Source: Phoenix dactylifera
Taxonomy: Eukaryota > Streptophyta > Magnoliopsida > Arecales > Arecaceae
Direction of reading: 5' to 3'
Length of the DNA stretch: 64,000 bases
NCBI RefSeq assembly: GCF_009389715.1
Contig: NC_052404.1
Span: 6,470,745 to 6,534,744, forward strand
The translations under genes were made by a program, and so were the position numbers. Numbering within the stretch: position 1 is the first letter of the stretch; each line of letters starts with the position of its first letter. Shown piece by piece: positions 13,911-25,175 of this stretch. The notes beneath the pieces are model-generated. The model saw only the letters and a program-made list of their open reading frames with translations. It had not been told where the DNA came from and searched no databases.

Positions 13911-14180
13911 TTTTTTTTTTTTTTTTGCGCGTAAACGGATATTTCATACATTATGAATATGAATAGATCCAATAGAACCATTAAACAACAAGTCCCGAAG
14001 TGCCATGAAAAACTCTCTTTTCGGCCTATAAAATGTCTTCTCCATGGCTTGCCACATATGCAGCCATCCAATCCGCCGCCCCATTAGCCTCTCGCTACAC
14101 ATGTTGAACCTGAAAGGCCAATCCATCTCCAACCACCGTCCAAATATTTTGAAGCAGGAAATGTCTCCCTTCATCACCAC
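13911..14180 (-). mobile_element. LINE 3'-end fragment (RNase H tail)
   Basis: A poly(T) run at 13911-13926 is the poly(A) tail of a minus-strand insertion. Next to it is the C-terminal part of the LINE RNase H domain; its AADW-like segment is the same as in the LINE copies at 50-52 kb. The fragment is 5'-truncated, as is usual for LINEs. Confidence 0.7.
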
Positions 14181-14845
14181 ATGAATTTTTTTAGATCTAG
14201 CTGATTACGGTAGCCGAGTTGCCCTCGCGTTAGGAACCGAGGAAACTCACACTAATTCTGGCAATCAAAGTAAGCCTGGATGGGAAGATGCAAGAGTTGC
14301 ATTTTGGGATTTAACCAATTTTAATTTGTCCCTTGGTACAACTGCAACGTTACGTAAGACCAGGGGACCCACAGGAAGCTCGTGACACAGGGCCGGAAAG
14401 TTACGGCCGGTCCCCTTGGGTGTAAGTGTAACGGCCACGGCGCGGTAAGTATGAATGAAGCCAAACCACGTAGCCGTCACGTGAATCCCCATGCCCCACC
14501 AGCCCAGTGTCACATCCCCCCCGTGCTTACGGGCCGGCCGTGGGTAATATCAAAAGGTCCCTTTCGTACTTGCCTAACAACTTCCGTCCTCTTCCATCCT
14601 CACGACTCGCCACTTCATCCAATCATCTTCTTGCACGTAAGCACGGGGGTCAATAGAGATGGAAAAGGTCCAGGCAAAAGCCGCACGTCGTCGCCCTAAT
14701 GCCTCTTCGTTACCGTGAACAGAATTAGTAGCATGACATATGAGTTAGATCGAGGTCAAACTCCGTCCCCGAAAAAATGGAGCTCGCGGTTCTCCGGCGA
14801 GACCTCCTTTTCAAAACACCTCGACTCGATACATCCACAAAATAT
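14181..14845. other. Intergenic, nothing recognised
   Basis: GC is higher than in the surroundings, with overlapping short frames on both strands. None shows a domain. Confidence 0.35.
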
Positions 14846-14848
14846 TTA

Positions 14849-15329
14849 GGGCTCGTTTGGTTCGCGGAAAGTATTTTCCCTCTTAGGAATATGATTCCTG
14901 GGAATCAGATTCCTAGGAAGAGGATACCTAGGAAAGTACTTTTGACATGTTTGGTTAACCATGGGAAAGTGACTAATTTCCAAAGTGCTTATGTTTGGTT
15001 AACCATCCACTTTCCTAGGAAAGTTATGTATAATTCCTATTATGCCCTTAATAAAAATTAGGTCTTTAATGCCTCTTTAATGCTTCTTTAATGCTGAAGG
15101 GTCTTTTTGGGAAAAAATAAAAAAGGAGTGATTCCCACCTCATGGGAAAGTAACTTTCCCATGTTTCTCATGGGAAAGACTTTCCCATGAAATGTGGGAA
15201 TCATATTCCCATGGAAATACAACTTTTCCATCTCTCTCCTTTGAAAACTCCAACCAAACAAGAGGCATTTTATTACTTTCCCGTTGACCACACTTTCCCC
15301 CCTCATTTTCCTGCGAACCAAACGAGCCC
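14849..15329. mobile_element. Tourist-like MITE (PIF/Harbinger type)
   Basis: A 481-bp element with terminal inverted repeats starting GGGCTCGTTTGGTTCGC; the right end is its reverse complement with one or two differences. It is flanked on both sides by TTA (14846-14848 and 15330-15332), the 3-bp target duplication typical of PIF/Harbinger elements. Inside are many GGGAAAGT / ACTTTCCC and GGAATC blocks, in both orientations. It has no transposase. Short open frames within it are spurious. Confidence 0.88.
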
Positions 15330-15332
15330 TTA

Positions 15333-15622
15333 TGCTTACCTGTATTCCTAAAATACCTTTCTTGTGAAGTAATTAAATTGCCCAGTAAAAGCCCAAAAAA
15401 AGAAGATGGTTAATTACGCTTGCCTAAGCATCTACTTCCATTGAATTAGTTACGTAAAGAAAGATAACGGATTCGATCACTTCCGTCGACCAAACACACA
15501 CGTTATAATTTATAAATCGTCGGCGACATGGTAAATGAAAAGGTTACGACAAAGACAGTCAAAAAAAAAAAAAAAGCTTACTCTTGTTGAGAGGAATTGA
15601 AATGTAACGGAAGAACCTCTAC
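15333..15622. other. 3' flank of the 147-residue protein gene
   Basis: Probably includes the 3' UTR of the minus-strand gene to the right. An A-rich run lies near 15560-15575. Nothing else is recognised. Confidence 0.4.
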
Positions 15623-16066
15623 CTACCGCCGAACTGCGATCTGGGGGTCCCCTCCGGCGGCGGCGGCGGCGGCGGCGGCAGAGATCAGCGATCCCTGCGC
15701 GACCAGCGACTTGTAGATCTCGACGATCATCTTCTCGTCGTACTCCTTAAGCTGCGGCCGCCGGAACCCGGCAGCCGCGTCGCCGCCGTACTCGGTGTAC
15801 CCGGCGGCGATCGCCCCGGAGGAGGCGAACGACAGCATCATCCGCACGTAGGCGTCGCGGATCCGCGCGAGGAACCGCTTTGGCGACGCCACCCGCGCGA
15901 GGAACCTCAGCCTCGGCGGAGCGATGCGGATCCGCCAGAACCGCCGCTTCCTCCCGCCGCCGAGCTCCGCCCGTCTCCGCCGCCTCGTTCCTCCGCCGCT
16001 GCCGTCCAGCCTCTGGTACGCCCTCCGCTTCCAGTACCCCTTCAACCCCCCCTTGTACGCCTCCAT
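15623..16066 (-). CDS. Plant-specific small basic protein, function unknown
   Basis: A single exon encodes 147 residues from MEAYKGGLKGYWKRR. The N-terminal half is strongly basic with a run of five arginines (28-32), followed by an aromatic/basic block (RRFWRIRI, 41-48) and a conserved-looking helix SPKRFLARIRDAYVRMM (61-77). The C-terminal part has LKEYDEKMIVEIYKSL (106-121), then an Ala tract (130-137) encoded by a GCC/GCG repeat. I recognise this layout from a family of small uncharacterised plant proteins, with no assigned domain or reaction. I chose the ATG at 16066 because the in-frame extension to 16162 is not like the family. No transmembrane segment or signal peptide is seen; the basic N terminus could bind nucleic acid or membrane, but that is a guess. 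Confidence 0.8.
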   Translation of the reverse strand: MEAYKGGLKGYWKRRAYQRLDGSGGGTRRRRRAELGGGRKRRFWRIRIAPPRLRFLARVASPKRFLARIRDAYVRMMLSFASSGAIAAGYTEYGGDAAAGFRRPQLKEYDEKMIVEIYKSLVAQGSLISAAAAAAAAGGDPQIAVRR

Positions 16067-16532
16067 CTCGCTCGCCTCGCCCTTATCCGCTCGATCTCCG
16101 ATATTTGCCGCGATGGAGGTTCGACCTGGGGATGGATGACAGGAGAGAAAACGACGGGGCATTTATTGGGGATGGGGGATCCTCTCACCTACATTTGATC
16201 GCGGGTTCGTTTAATGGGGCGGCGGTCAGCTCACCGTCAGATTAAAACCGCTGATCTCGTTGCTGGGATGGGGAGCGGGATCGATGGGGTTCGCCGGTTC
16301 GGGTCGTATCTTTCACCCGAAGGAACGATTCACCCCCTTTCGCGACCTCAACCATTGGATCGCGCAATAGCTGCCTCCAGATCTGTGCAAACGGACGGAA
16401 TGAAGAGTTGGAATGTCTAGAGCGAGAGCATTGTGCACCAGCCCATATGCGCATGCATGATGATGCCTGCAAACGTGCATGCATGGCAATTTACAGACAT
16501 GCCGTCTAATAAATCAAGGTGGTTCGACGGAA
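16067..16532. other. 5' flank of the 147-residue protein gene
   Basis: Expected to hold its promoter and 5' UTR. Several ATGCATGCATG-like runs occur near 16450-16480. No gene of its own is seen. Confidence 0.4.
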
Positions 16533-17694
16533 GAAACAGATAATGTAGCACATAACTTTCATGGGGCACCAAAGATGCATGCATGTCCATGATGGAATTG
16601 GAGGATGCCAGAATTTTTGACAACATGGACATGCACTTCAGAATATAATCTCGGCCTAGCTTAAGGCCTGTGTGGTTTGCATTACAAAGACTGAAGAATG
16701 AAGTTATCATTCATGGAGGAGAATTTTTTTTCTATTCTTCTCAACATGATGCTCTATGCCCCGCATGGGGACCAATCAACAAAGTTGGGCTGGGCTGAAA
16801 TCTAAACTCTGTGCCCATGGTTTATTTTTTCGGTTTATTCGTCACCTGCACTCACCACAAATTTCCCATGGTTCAGTTTGTCATAGACTTGCATGGGATC
16901 CCAGTCTTCAGGCCTGGGCTTTTTCTCCACAGTGTTGCTTTTAAGCTAGAATCTTTTTGTTAAAAAAAAAACTCAAAACTAGGGTGATCGGGCCCACAGA
17001 CAACCAACCAAGGCATAAAAGGCCCAACTTGGTGCCAAAATAATACTGAGATGACATTTGGCAAACATATGTATAATTGGATCAGTTTAGGACCACAAAC
17101 ACAATAGCACACTCAGTTTGGACCGCTGTACTTGTCATTTATACTAATTCTGTACATAGTTAATCTCATTTATAATGATTTGGATTCTTGAGTTATGTTT
17201 TTGGTAGGTTTAAGCCTACATACACACACGTACATTTACGAATTGGCATCACTTGACCTAAAGCTCTAAAAATTAGAGTCTAAACTAACCATGGCTAGTC
17301 TTAGGCGAATGTGGCCAATTAATAACCCTATGAATCAAATTGAGCAAGTTCCATAAGTTGATGATATGTAAAGTCATAACAATGAACTGAGCATGCATAG
17401 AATCTCTAGAAGGTCAGTGCATTTTATATGTCTCATGATCCTATCATTGTCATGTAATCTTGAGACATCAGTGGTTGGATTCCTCGTATTTATACATTCG
17501 ACATTCCCATTCCATATGGATCACACTGTGGTCCTTCTGGTCACTGTAGTAGTTTCACTAGTTCTTCTAGATATAGACATTATGACCTTTAAAATTAGCT
17601 AGGAGCATCTAAATTAGGTGCATGCATTCCTCTCTATGCTTTTTATTAAATGTTGTGAGGACATTGCCATAGTCAAGCAATAAGCTGTAAGCAT
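16533..17694. repeat. 1.16-kb direct repeat, copy A
   Basis: Matches 18349-19514 in the same orientation, from GAAACAGATAATGTAGCA to the region of AAGCAATAAGCTGT. By eye the copies differ at a few percent of positions plus one rearranged stretch near 17290-17330. The repeat has no coding capacity that I recognise. Its ends lack TG...CA, so the pair is not a set of LTRs. Confidence 0.85.
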
Positions 17695-18315
17695 TGATGG
17701 GGGGATCGTCCTGCTCACTACAGTAGGTTCACTCGATTTTGGCCGAATAGACCTCAGCACCGATTGAGCTGGGCCTCGGCTCCGCTAAGAATCAATTCGA
17801 GCTCCGACTTCGTCAAGAGCTCAGCCGACCTCAGACAGGCCCACTGCTACAACCTGCGTCAACCTTCTCTGATGCTCATAGCAAGGCATCCATAGACAAC
17901 GCTCTCCATAGACAACGTGCCCAGGGCGCTCCTATACTCACCAATGCACCCTGACCGAACTCGGGGTGCCTTATCCAATGATGTGCCCCGACCCCCGAGC
18001 TAGGGGTACTTTACCGAGCAAATCTCGGAATCAGGAACGCTAAGCTAACCTCAGTGCCTGTCAAGCCGAACTCACCAAGTATATGATACGATCGCTCAAC
18101 GAGCTCGGCCTCGCTCATGGCCACATCTACGAGTTTGCCCGCACCTGCCTACGTGGTCGTATATTGCAACGCCTCCGCGCCGTGCTTTGCTTGCTGGCCA
18201 ACGACAGCCAAGGACAACACCATGTTACCCCAGCCATATCCTGCTATAACTGTCAATACTCTATCGCTCATAAGATTGGACTGCACCGTGCGCCTCAAGT
18301 AATTTCTAGCTACGC
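17695..18315 (-). mobile_element. LTR fossil fragment (same family as 21721-22622)
   Basis: Reverse-oriented copy of the LTR-like fossil at 21721-22622. It starts with TGATGGGG, the reverse complement of that element's CCCCTCATCA end, and shares long stretches with it. The other end is missing, so it is a broken fragment lying between the two direct repeats. Family within LTR retrotransposons is not determined. Confidence 0.7.
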
Positions 18316-18348
18316 GCCATTTGGGTTAAAGTCATCCCCTCTCATGAT

Positions 18349-19514
18349 GAAACAGATAATGTAGCATATAACTTTCATGGGGCGCCAAAGATGCATGCAT
18401 GTCCATGGTGGAATTGGACGATGCCAAAATTTTTGACAACATGGACATGCACTTCAGAATATAATCTCGACCTAGCTCAAGGCCTGTGTGGTTTGCATTA
18501 CAAAGACTGAAGAATGAAGTTATCAATCACGTAGGAGAATTTTTCTCTATTCTTCTCAACATGATGCTCTATGCCCTATTGCCCTGCATGGGGACCAATC
18601 AACAAAGTTGGGCTGGGCTGAAATCTAAACTCTATGCCCATGGTTTATTTTTTCGGTTTATTCGTCACCTGCACTCACCACAAATTTCGCATGGTTCAGT
18701 TTGTCATAGACTTGCATGGGATCCCAGTCTTCAGGCCTGGGTCTCCACAATGTTGCTTTTACGCTAGAATCTTTCTGTTAAAAAAAAAAAACTCCAAACT
18801 AGGGTGATCGGGCCCACAGACAACCTACCATGGCATAAAAGGCCCAACTTGGTGCCAAAATCATACTGAGATGACATTTGGCAAACATACGTATAATTGG
18901 ATCAGTTTAGGACCACAAACACAATAGCACACTCAGTTTGGACCACTGTACTTGTCATTTATACTAATTCTGTACACAGTTAATCTCATTTATAACGATT
19001 CGGATTCTTGAGTTATGTTTTTGGTAGGTTTAAGCCTACATACACAGACGTACATTTAGGAATTGGCATCACTTGACCTAAAGCCCTAAAAATTAGAGTC
19101 CAAACTAAGTTTCAATTAATAACTAAAGCCCTAAAAATTGATAACCCCATGAATCAAATTGAGCAAGTTCCATAAGTTGATGATATGTAAAGTCATAACA
19201 ATGAACTGAGCATGCATAGAATCTCTAGAAGGTCAGTGCATTTTATATGTCCCATGATCCTATCATTGTCATGTAATCTTGAGACATCAGTGGCTGGATT
19301 CCTCGTATTTATACATTCAACATTCCCATTCCACATGGATCTTACTGTGGTCCTTCTGGTCACTGTAGTAGTTTCACTGGTTCTTCTAGATATAGACATT
19401 ATGACCTTTAAAATTAGCTAGGAGCATCTAAATTAGTTGCATGAATTCCTCTCTATGCTTTTAATTAAATGTTGTGAGGACATTGCCATAGTCAAGCAAT
19501 AAGCTGTTAGTATT
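18349..19514. repeat. 1.16-kb direct repeat, copy B
   Basis: Partner of 16533-17694. It continues to the right into unrelated sequence, which may be the ancestral flank. Confidence 0.85.
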
Positions 19515-21474
19515 ATAGGATATGTGTGCATACAAGAATAGATGTCATAGACCCGAACTTGAGCCACACTACTACGGAAGGATGTGATGTAGCGTGCCAC
19601 CGTCTGCTTTTGCTAATGGTTGTGAATAAAGCTCTATAGTGACATTACTTCCAATCTCTATAGAGTTGGTAATGAGGCTCTTTATTGCATTAGTTGCCAT
19701 TTCCATATAGCTAAATCCTCTCCGACATTAATAATCCATCCCACCTTTTTTGTTAGATAAAAAGCTGCAAGAGAGGTGCCTATTTGAAAATCCGATATGT
19801 TTATCAAATTAGCACAATAATAAACTAAGGCCCAAAGAATAGAGCTCTGGCATGCATCCCAAGAGTCTCGCTGTTGTTTGATTTAACTTATGGGCTTGGG
19901 GCCCAGCCCAATGCCCTAGTTGCTGAACATGCCCGGTAGCCCATTCATCCTAGTAAACAATTCTTTTGGAAAAAAATTGCTAGGCTTTCTAATTTCAATA
20001 TATGTATATATATAAAAAAGAAAATGGCCAATGGAGTTCAAGTCCATTCTTTTCTTTTTTTTATTGTGGGCTTCCACTATCTTGTTCAATCACTCGCCTG
20101 ACCCACCAAAACAAAGTATGATTTGAACGAGACACAAGGTTGAGACTCGAGAGCATCCAAAATCTGGACTGCAGCAGGCCATTACCAACCTTGCCTAGTT
20201 TCAAGTCCAGTTCATTTGGTTTCCATCAGTTCAGGTCGGAAGACAAGGTTTTAGGTTTCCATCAGATCTCTTCAGTGGTGGTGAGTCCCATCACGCAATT
20301 TAAACATTCAGTGATCGGCGTTGCTCATTTAGTATTCGCTTGAAGGACTTTCTCTCCGTATCATTCATTTAGCTCTCAAGCCCTCCAAGTTATTCTTGGC
20401 CGATCATAACTGAAGAAGAATATTGGCATGGAGAAGCGACTATTAAAATTGGAAGGAGTAATTTCCAACTACTTGCTACTGAGAGTTTTTTGTCTAAAAA
20501 TATTCATAAAATATTTATAAAAAAAGTCCAAGGGCTTTCGCATGCCATTGGGTCTGGTCGGGTCTAGGGTGGTTGGATCTAAATTTTGATCTCAGCTTTA
20601 CAAAGCAAGTAATCGGGTCAGACCGAGTCTAGGTACGAATGGAACTATAAATTCTACTGGGATCCAGATTCAGATATCCAAGGGGTCGCGTATAAACTGC
20701 TCTATTAATCTTGCAGATCTCACTTGTGTGAGGGATTTTGCATGGATTGGGTCGTTAAAATTAACTCAAAATTGTGTAATCCCATGCCAACTACTGTTCG
20801 TACAACCTTGTCCCTACTTTTTAGATGATCCGTGAAAATTCTGTCTATGTAGTGTCTTTTTTTCTTATTCTTTAAGAAAATATATGTATGTAGTGGCATT
20901 ATGTGGATTCTCGCTTGCAGATCTCGCAAGGATTCGCAGCTGACTCAATTTGTATCGATACATGGATCAGGAGATACTGGCTTAATACATGAGAGCTGTC
21001 CATCCATTTAGAGGATGCTCAAGGCTTTTGGCTATCTAGAACCCTCGACAAAAAAATTTACCCTATATCACGTACACTATATAGCCATTGCATCTCATTC
21101 GTCAAACGCTCATCTTGGTGGCTTGCACAGCCATTTAATGCATCCCACTTAGAATATAATTTCCAACCTGACAGCCATGCACTGTGGACGCACGTCCATC
21201 GTGGCTTCGCGGGCTACTCTATGCGCTGTTTCCACAACTTCTTTCAGGGTTTGTCTTGTAGCTTCATGAGTTGTTGTTTGCTTGGAGTAGTCTCGCCATC
21301 AATGATATTTGGCTTGCCGTAGAAAAAATTGGTGGGACAGCGTGCTATGTAGTTACGTACACATAACGTAACTTCCAATAAAAAAAGGGTTGCTCACGGT
21401 GGACCATGGCTTCACGGCAGAGATTCACCAATTTGTTCATTGCCCTAGCATTGCTCTTCTACAGGACTGCACCC

Positions 21475-21478
<4 letters not shown>
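19515..21478. other. Intergenic, no gene recognised
   Basis: AT-rich, with a short TATATA run near 20000. No supported gene or element. Confidence 0.4.

Positions 21479-21517
<39 letters not shown>
21479..21517. repeat. (CT)n microsatellite
   Basis: An uninterrupted CT run of 39 bases. It creates Ser-Leu repeats in one frame and Arg-Glu in another; neither is a real protein. Confidence 0.95.
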
Positions 21518-21519
<2 letters not shown>

Positions 21520-21720
21520 CCCATGTCATGTTGTGGATGCGTTGCTTGCAAGCATCGCACAATGCTGCCCAGCCCAAAAGTAGGCACAGCTTCTCAATAA
21601 AGGTCACCGCAACGGGGGAAAAGGTTCCAAAAGCTTCGAATGAGGGAGAGACATAAAGCCAAAATCTTTCCTTTGACGTCAATTAAGTAATTCAACAGCC
21701 AAACGATGATAAACACTTAT

Positions 21721-22622
21721 TGTTGTGGTTCAAATCTGGCCCCAAGATGACAACACCGGGAAAGTCGAAGGAGCTGCCGGAGTGTGGAGAAAAAGGACGA
21801 GAGCCACTTCCCACGCGGCGGAGTACCTACACAAAGTCTTACCGGTATTTCCGATGAGGGTCCTCTGACGATCAAGTTAGGGTGGTATTCAGTTGGTCCA
21901 GCCCAAAAGTCTCTTAGGTGTTACCTGACGGGGCTATTTATAGTCCCGATAGGGATGTTTAGATAGTGAAGGTATAGCCTGCAGCCAGAGCTTACTTGTG
22001 GCACGTGATGCAGTTCATTCTTGGCGACGGTAAGGCGTTGACAGTCGTAGTAGGATATGACCGGAGTAGCATGCGTTGTCCTTGACTGTCGTAGGCCAGC
22101 AGGCTAAGCATAGCGTGTTGGCGTCGCAATGTACGGCCACGTAGGAGGGCGGGGGCATGCACATGGGTACGGCCGTTGACTAGGCCATGCCCATTGAGAA
22201 GTGACATCATACATTTGGCGAGGTCGGCTTGATGGGTACCGAGGTGTGCTCGGCAGAGCGCTTCGAGCTTAAGAGTCGGGGCATATTGTTGGAAAGGGCG
22301 AGTCGACGAATACAGGAGGCACTCTGAGCTTGGCCGGGGCGAGTTGGCAAATACATGAGGCGCTCCGAGCTTGACCAGGGCGAGTCGGCGAATACAGGAG
22401 GCACTTCAAGGTCAAAGAGGCTTTTGGGGCGTACCGAGGGTTACTATGGGCTGCAGTAGCGGAGAAATTCGGCTGAGGTCAACTATGCTTTAGGTAGAAT
22501 ATGGGCTCGGATTGGCTCTTGGCAGGGGCCAATATTCAGCCCGGTCGGTGCTGAGGGCCCATTTAGCCGAAATTGAGCGGTTCGTTTGTTGTGAGTAGAA
22601 CGATCCGTTTTGCCCCTCATCA
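21721..22622 (+). mobile_element. Solo-LTR-like fossil
   Basis: A 0.9-kb block beginning TGTTGTGGTTCAAAT and ending CCCCTCATCA, so it has TG...CA ends. Related copies are at 17695-18315 (reverse, partial) and at 63914 to the window end (the first 87 bases). No internal coding region is attached and I see no clear target duplication. It is read as an old solo LTR of an unassigned LTR retrotransposon family. Confidence 0.65.
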
Positions 22623-23257
22623 GTTCCTACCAAAAGAAATCAGTTCCACATCCAAGCCATTTCTTCCATCTCACCGTCCCTGCTACGAACCCTTTCATAC
22701 TTTTTTCCCTCTTCCTGAAGCCCAAGTTTGGGAAGGCCCACCCACTCACATGCAGCGCAGCCTTGGATTCCCCATCCATTTCCACCCACATCTCTCCGCT
22801 GCCCAATTCCTCTCTCCTCCAACCCACCAAATCCCAGCCACACGTCCCTTAGCCCCTCCTCTGATCACATCCATCCATTCACATGCTCCGCCATAAAATA
22901 ACACCCCTCCGTTGCGGCACATGCTCCTATCTCTTCGATGGTTCGACCCCGCGGACGCCAAGCCGCCGACTTCTGCTTTTTCCCCCTTCTCCCCGCCCGA
23001 CAGACGTAGACGGAATCTAAAAGACCGTTCACACGTGCGAGTTGCGTCCTCTCTACGCCGACGCTCCTCCTTCCGCCACGTCACCTATCTCCGTTGTAAC
23101 GTGGGAGCGTGGGTAAAAGCTAAAGCCGTCGGATTAAAAATTTTCCAACCCTTCTTATATCTGATGGCCACGGGGTGCCGTCGCCACTCTCCATCACTCT
23201 CTTCTCTCTATCTCGTAAGGGGAGGAGAAAAGGACGCGAGTGCCGCAACTCTCGTTG
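22623..23257. other. 5' flank of the extensin-like gene
   Basis: CT- and CA-rich sequence that should include the promoter and 5' UTR of the gene starting at 23258. Open frames here, on both strands, are biased-composition shadows. Confidence 0.45.
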
Positions 23258-23782
23258 ATGGCGAAACGCCTCGCCGCCCCGTTTTCGTCGTTTCATCTCG
23301 CCTTACTGTTACTTCTGGCCGCCTCATCGCCCCCGATCGCGGCGGCGAAGGCCCGGATGAAAGACGACGTCTCGTGCTCAATGTGCTCCTCGTGCGACAA
23401 CCCATGCCAGCCCGCCGACTCCCCTCCGCCGCCGCCCCCATCCTCCTCGGCCGAGTGCCCGCCGCCGCCGTCATCATCGGGCGGGATCTTCTACTACTCC
23501 CCTCCGCCGCCGTCATCCTCGGGCGGGATCCCCTACTACTCCCCTCCGCCGCCCTACGTCTACTCCTCTCCGCCTCCTCCGTCTAGCGGCGGTGGAGGCT
23601 CGTACTACCACCCTCCGCCGTCCAACAGATACTACCCGGCGCCGCCGCCCCCGAACCCCTTCTCGCCCTATGTCCCGTTCTACTATTATAGCCCTCCCCC
23701 TCCCTCGAAGTCCTACTCGGGGTCTCTTAGCTTGAAGCCTCTTTCCTCCATTCCCCTCCTCCTCCTCCTCCTCTTCTTGTGA
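23258..23782 (+). CDS. Extensin-like Pro-rich cell-wall protein, probable GPI anchor
   Basis: A single exon encodes 174 residues. Residues 1-30 form a signal peptide (MAKRLAAP followed by a Leu-rich core). Next comes a Cys cluster, CSMCSSCDNPC (40-50). The centre is built of SPPPP / SPPPPSSS blocks alternating with Tyr-rich stretches (FYYSPPPP, YYSPPPPYVYSSPPPP), the hallmark of extensins whose prolines are hydroxylated and glycosylated and whose tyrosines can cross-link. The C terminus is a Ser/Gly stretch followed by a hydrophobic tail (PLLLLLLFL), consistent with a GPI-anchor signal. Expected location is the outer plasma membrane or wall. I preferred the ATG at 23258 over one 18 bases upstream because it gives a cleaner signal peptide. 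There is no LRR domain, so it is not a full LRX protein even though similar genes are often named that way. Confidence 0.88.
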   Translation: MAKRLAAPFSSFHLALLLLLAASSPPIAAAKARMKDDVSCSMCSSCDNPCQPADSPPPPPPSSSAECPPPPSSSGGIFYYSPPPPSSSGGIPYYSPPPPYVYSSPPPPSSGGGGSYYHPPPSNRYYPAPPPPNPFSPYVPFYYYSPPPPSKSYSGSLSLKPLSSIPLLLLLLFL

Positions 23783-24714
23783 GCTCTTTGATCGTAGGTC
23801 CGGGATCAACAAGACGGAGGACTGGGGAATTTCCGGAGGATTCCCAAAATGGGCTCCTGGGCGTTCCCAAAATGCCCCTCTCTGCTCCCACAAGCGGCGG
23901 CGGTGGCGGCACCACGAAGTCTCAACTCCTCTCTCCCGATCTCCGTTTGTAGCCCTCCATTTCCGTTAATTTTTACTTTTATGTAATTTTTGTGATATTA
24001 TGTTGAATTTTATTGTAATGGAAGGTATAGGAAAAAAAAAGAGGGGGAGGGGGAGGGGGAAATAATGCAGGAATTTGTTGATGGTGAGAGTAATTATTAG
24101 TGTTCGTAAATAATGTAATGTTTTCTCAGTTTCTCTGATGTTCGGTTGTCTACCTTATTGATGATGCCGGTTTGGTGTGCCGATGGCACGTCTTATGTTT
24201 AAATGGATGCTTCTACCGAAAGCGAACGGTTTCATTACTTATTTACCTTTCTCTCCCTTCTCGCTTTTTGTTTCGTGGTGAGGGAGGGACAGACTCGGAT
24301 GGCTCGCGGCAGGGGCGGTGCAGCGGAAGCGGAGACGGGGATCGGTGGAACGGAATAATGAGAAAAGGATGGTTGTTGGTGGGCTTCACATGGAACGTTA
24401 GTGGATGAGGATGTCTCCATGCGAGGGTGACGTGGAGTAATGTCGGCAATCGTCAGGTGTCATTGCTATTAGTTTTGAGAACAAAAATCATATGAGGTTG
24501 GCATCATAGGAGGAAAGATAAAATCCAAAAATTCTTTACTAATAAACTCCATCAGTCTTCTAATTTAACAAACAAAAAAAATAGTGGCCATCGATATCTT
24601 TTTTCTTCCTCATCAAGCTTCTCCTTCTATGCTCTTCTTCATCAAGCCATCTTTTTCATCCGTAATGTTTTTCCCTTCTCCTTTCGATTCACTTTTTTCC
24701 TTCCTTCTAGAAAT
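23783..24714. other. 3' flank of the extensin-like gene
   Basis: Probable 3' UTR in the first 200-300 bases, then a purine run with GGGGGA repeats at 24040-24061. No further gene recognised. Confidence 0.4.
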
Positions 24715-25175
24715 TGTATATCGATTTACCTAAAGGTGTATACTGGAACGTTTCATGACTATTTGGCTAAATGTGAATCACTTGACCATGCAATTTGTAC
24801 TAGTGAATATCATGTTTTGAAAACTATGTATTAATTTAACTAAAGATATGTATTAGGTTGCTACTATGCGCACAACAAAAAAGCTTGTAGTATGTATCAG
24901 AAAGCCGACAAGTATATATCATTTGGTCATGTAGCGTGATTAGTGAGCATTATATCCTGTAAACTATGTATTGATTTATCTAGAAGTGTATATTGGGATA
25001 TTGGATGACTATATTACTATATGTGTATCAATTAGACAAATGCTATATACTCGTGAAATATAATATTCTGAATACTATATATCAATTCGCTGTAACGTAT
25101 GTATTAGGTTGCTACTAGGTGTGTATCAAAAAAACTTACAATATGTATTAAGAAGTCGATAAGTATTTATCGCTT
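24715..25175. repeat. Degenerate tandem repeat, unit about 250 bp
   Basis: Recurring landmarks are ACTATGTATTAATTTA-like, ATGTATTAGGTTGCTACTA (near 24850 and 25097) and AAGCCGACAAGTATATATC versus AAGTCGATAAGTATTTATC (near 24902 and 25153). There are roughly two diverged units, with shorter GTGTAT-type internal similarity. It looks like a decayed satellite or repeat array. Confidence 0.6.

Noticed and set aside
16533-19514. Complete LTR retrotransposon with 1.16-kb LTRs
   Set aside because: The repeat ends lack TG...CA, no primer site or coding domain lies between them, and the middle is itself an LTR fragment of another family.
21390-21656. Open frame with Ser-Leu repeats
   Set aside because: Produced by the CT microsatellite.
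22912-23586. 224-codon plus-strand frame upstream of and overlapping the extensin-like gene
   Set aside because: Composition is that of a shifted Pro/Ser-rich coding region plus promoter; no domain, and the extensin frame explains the region.
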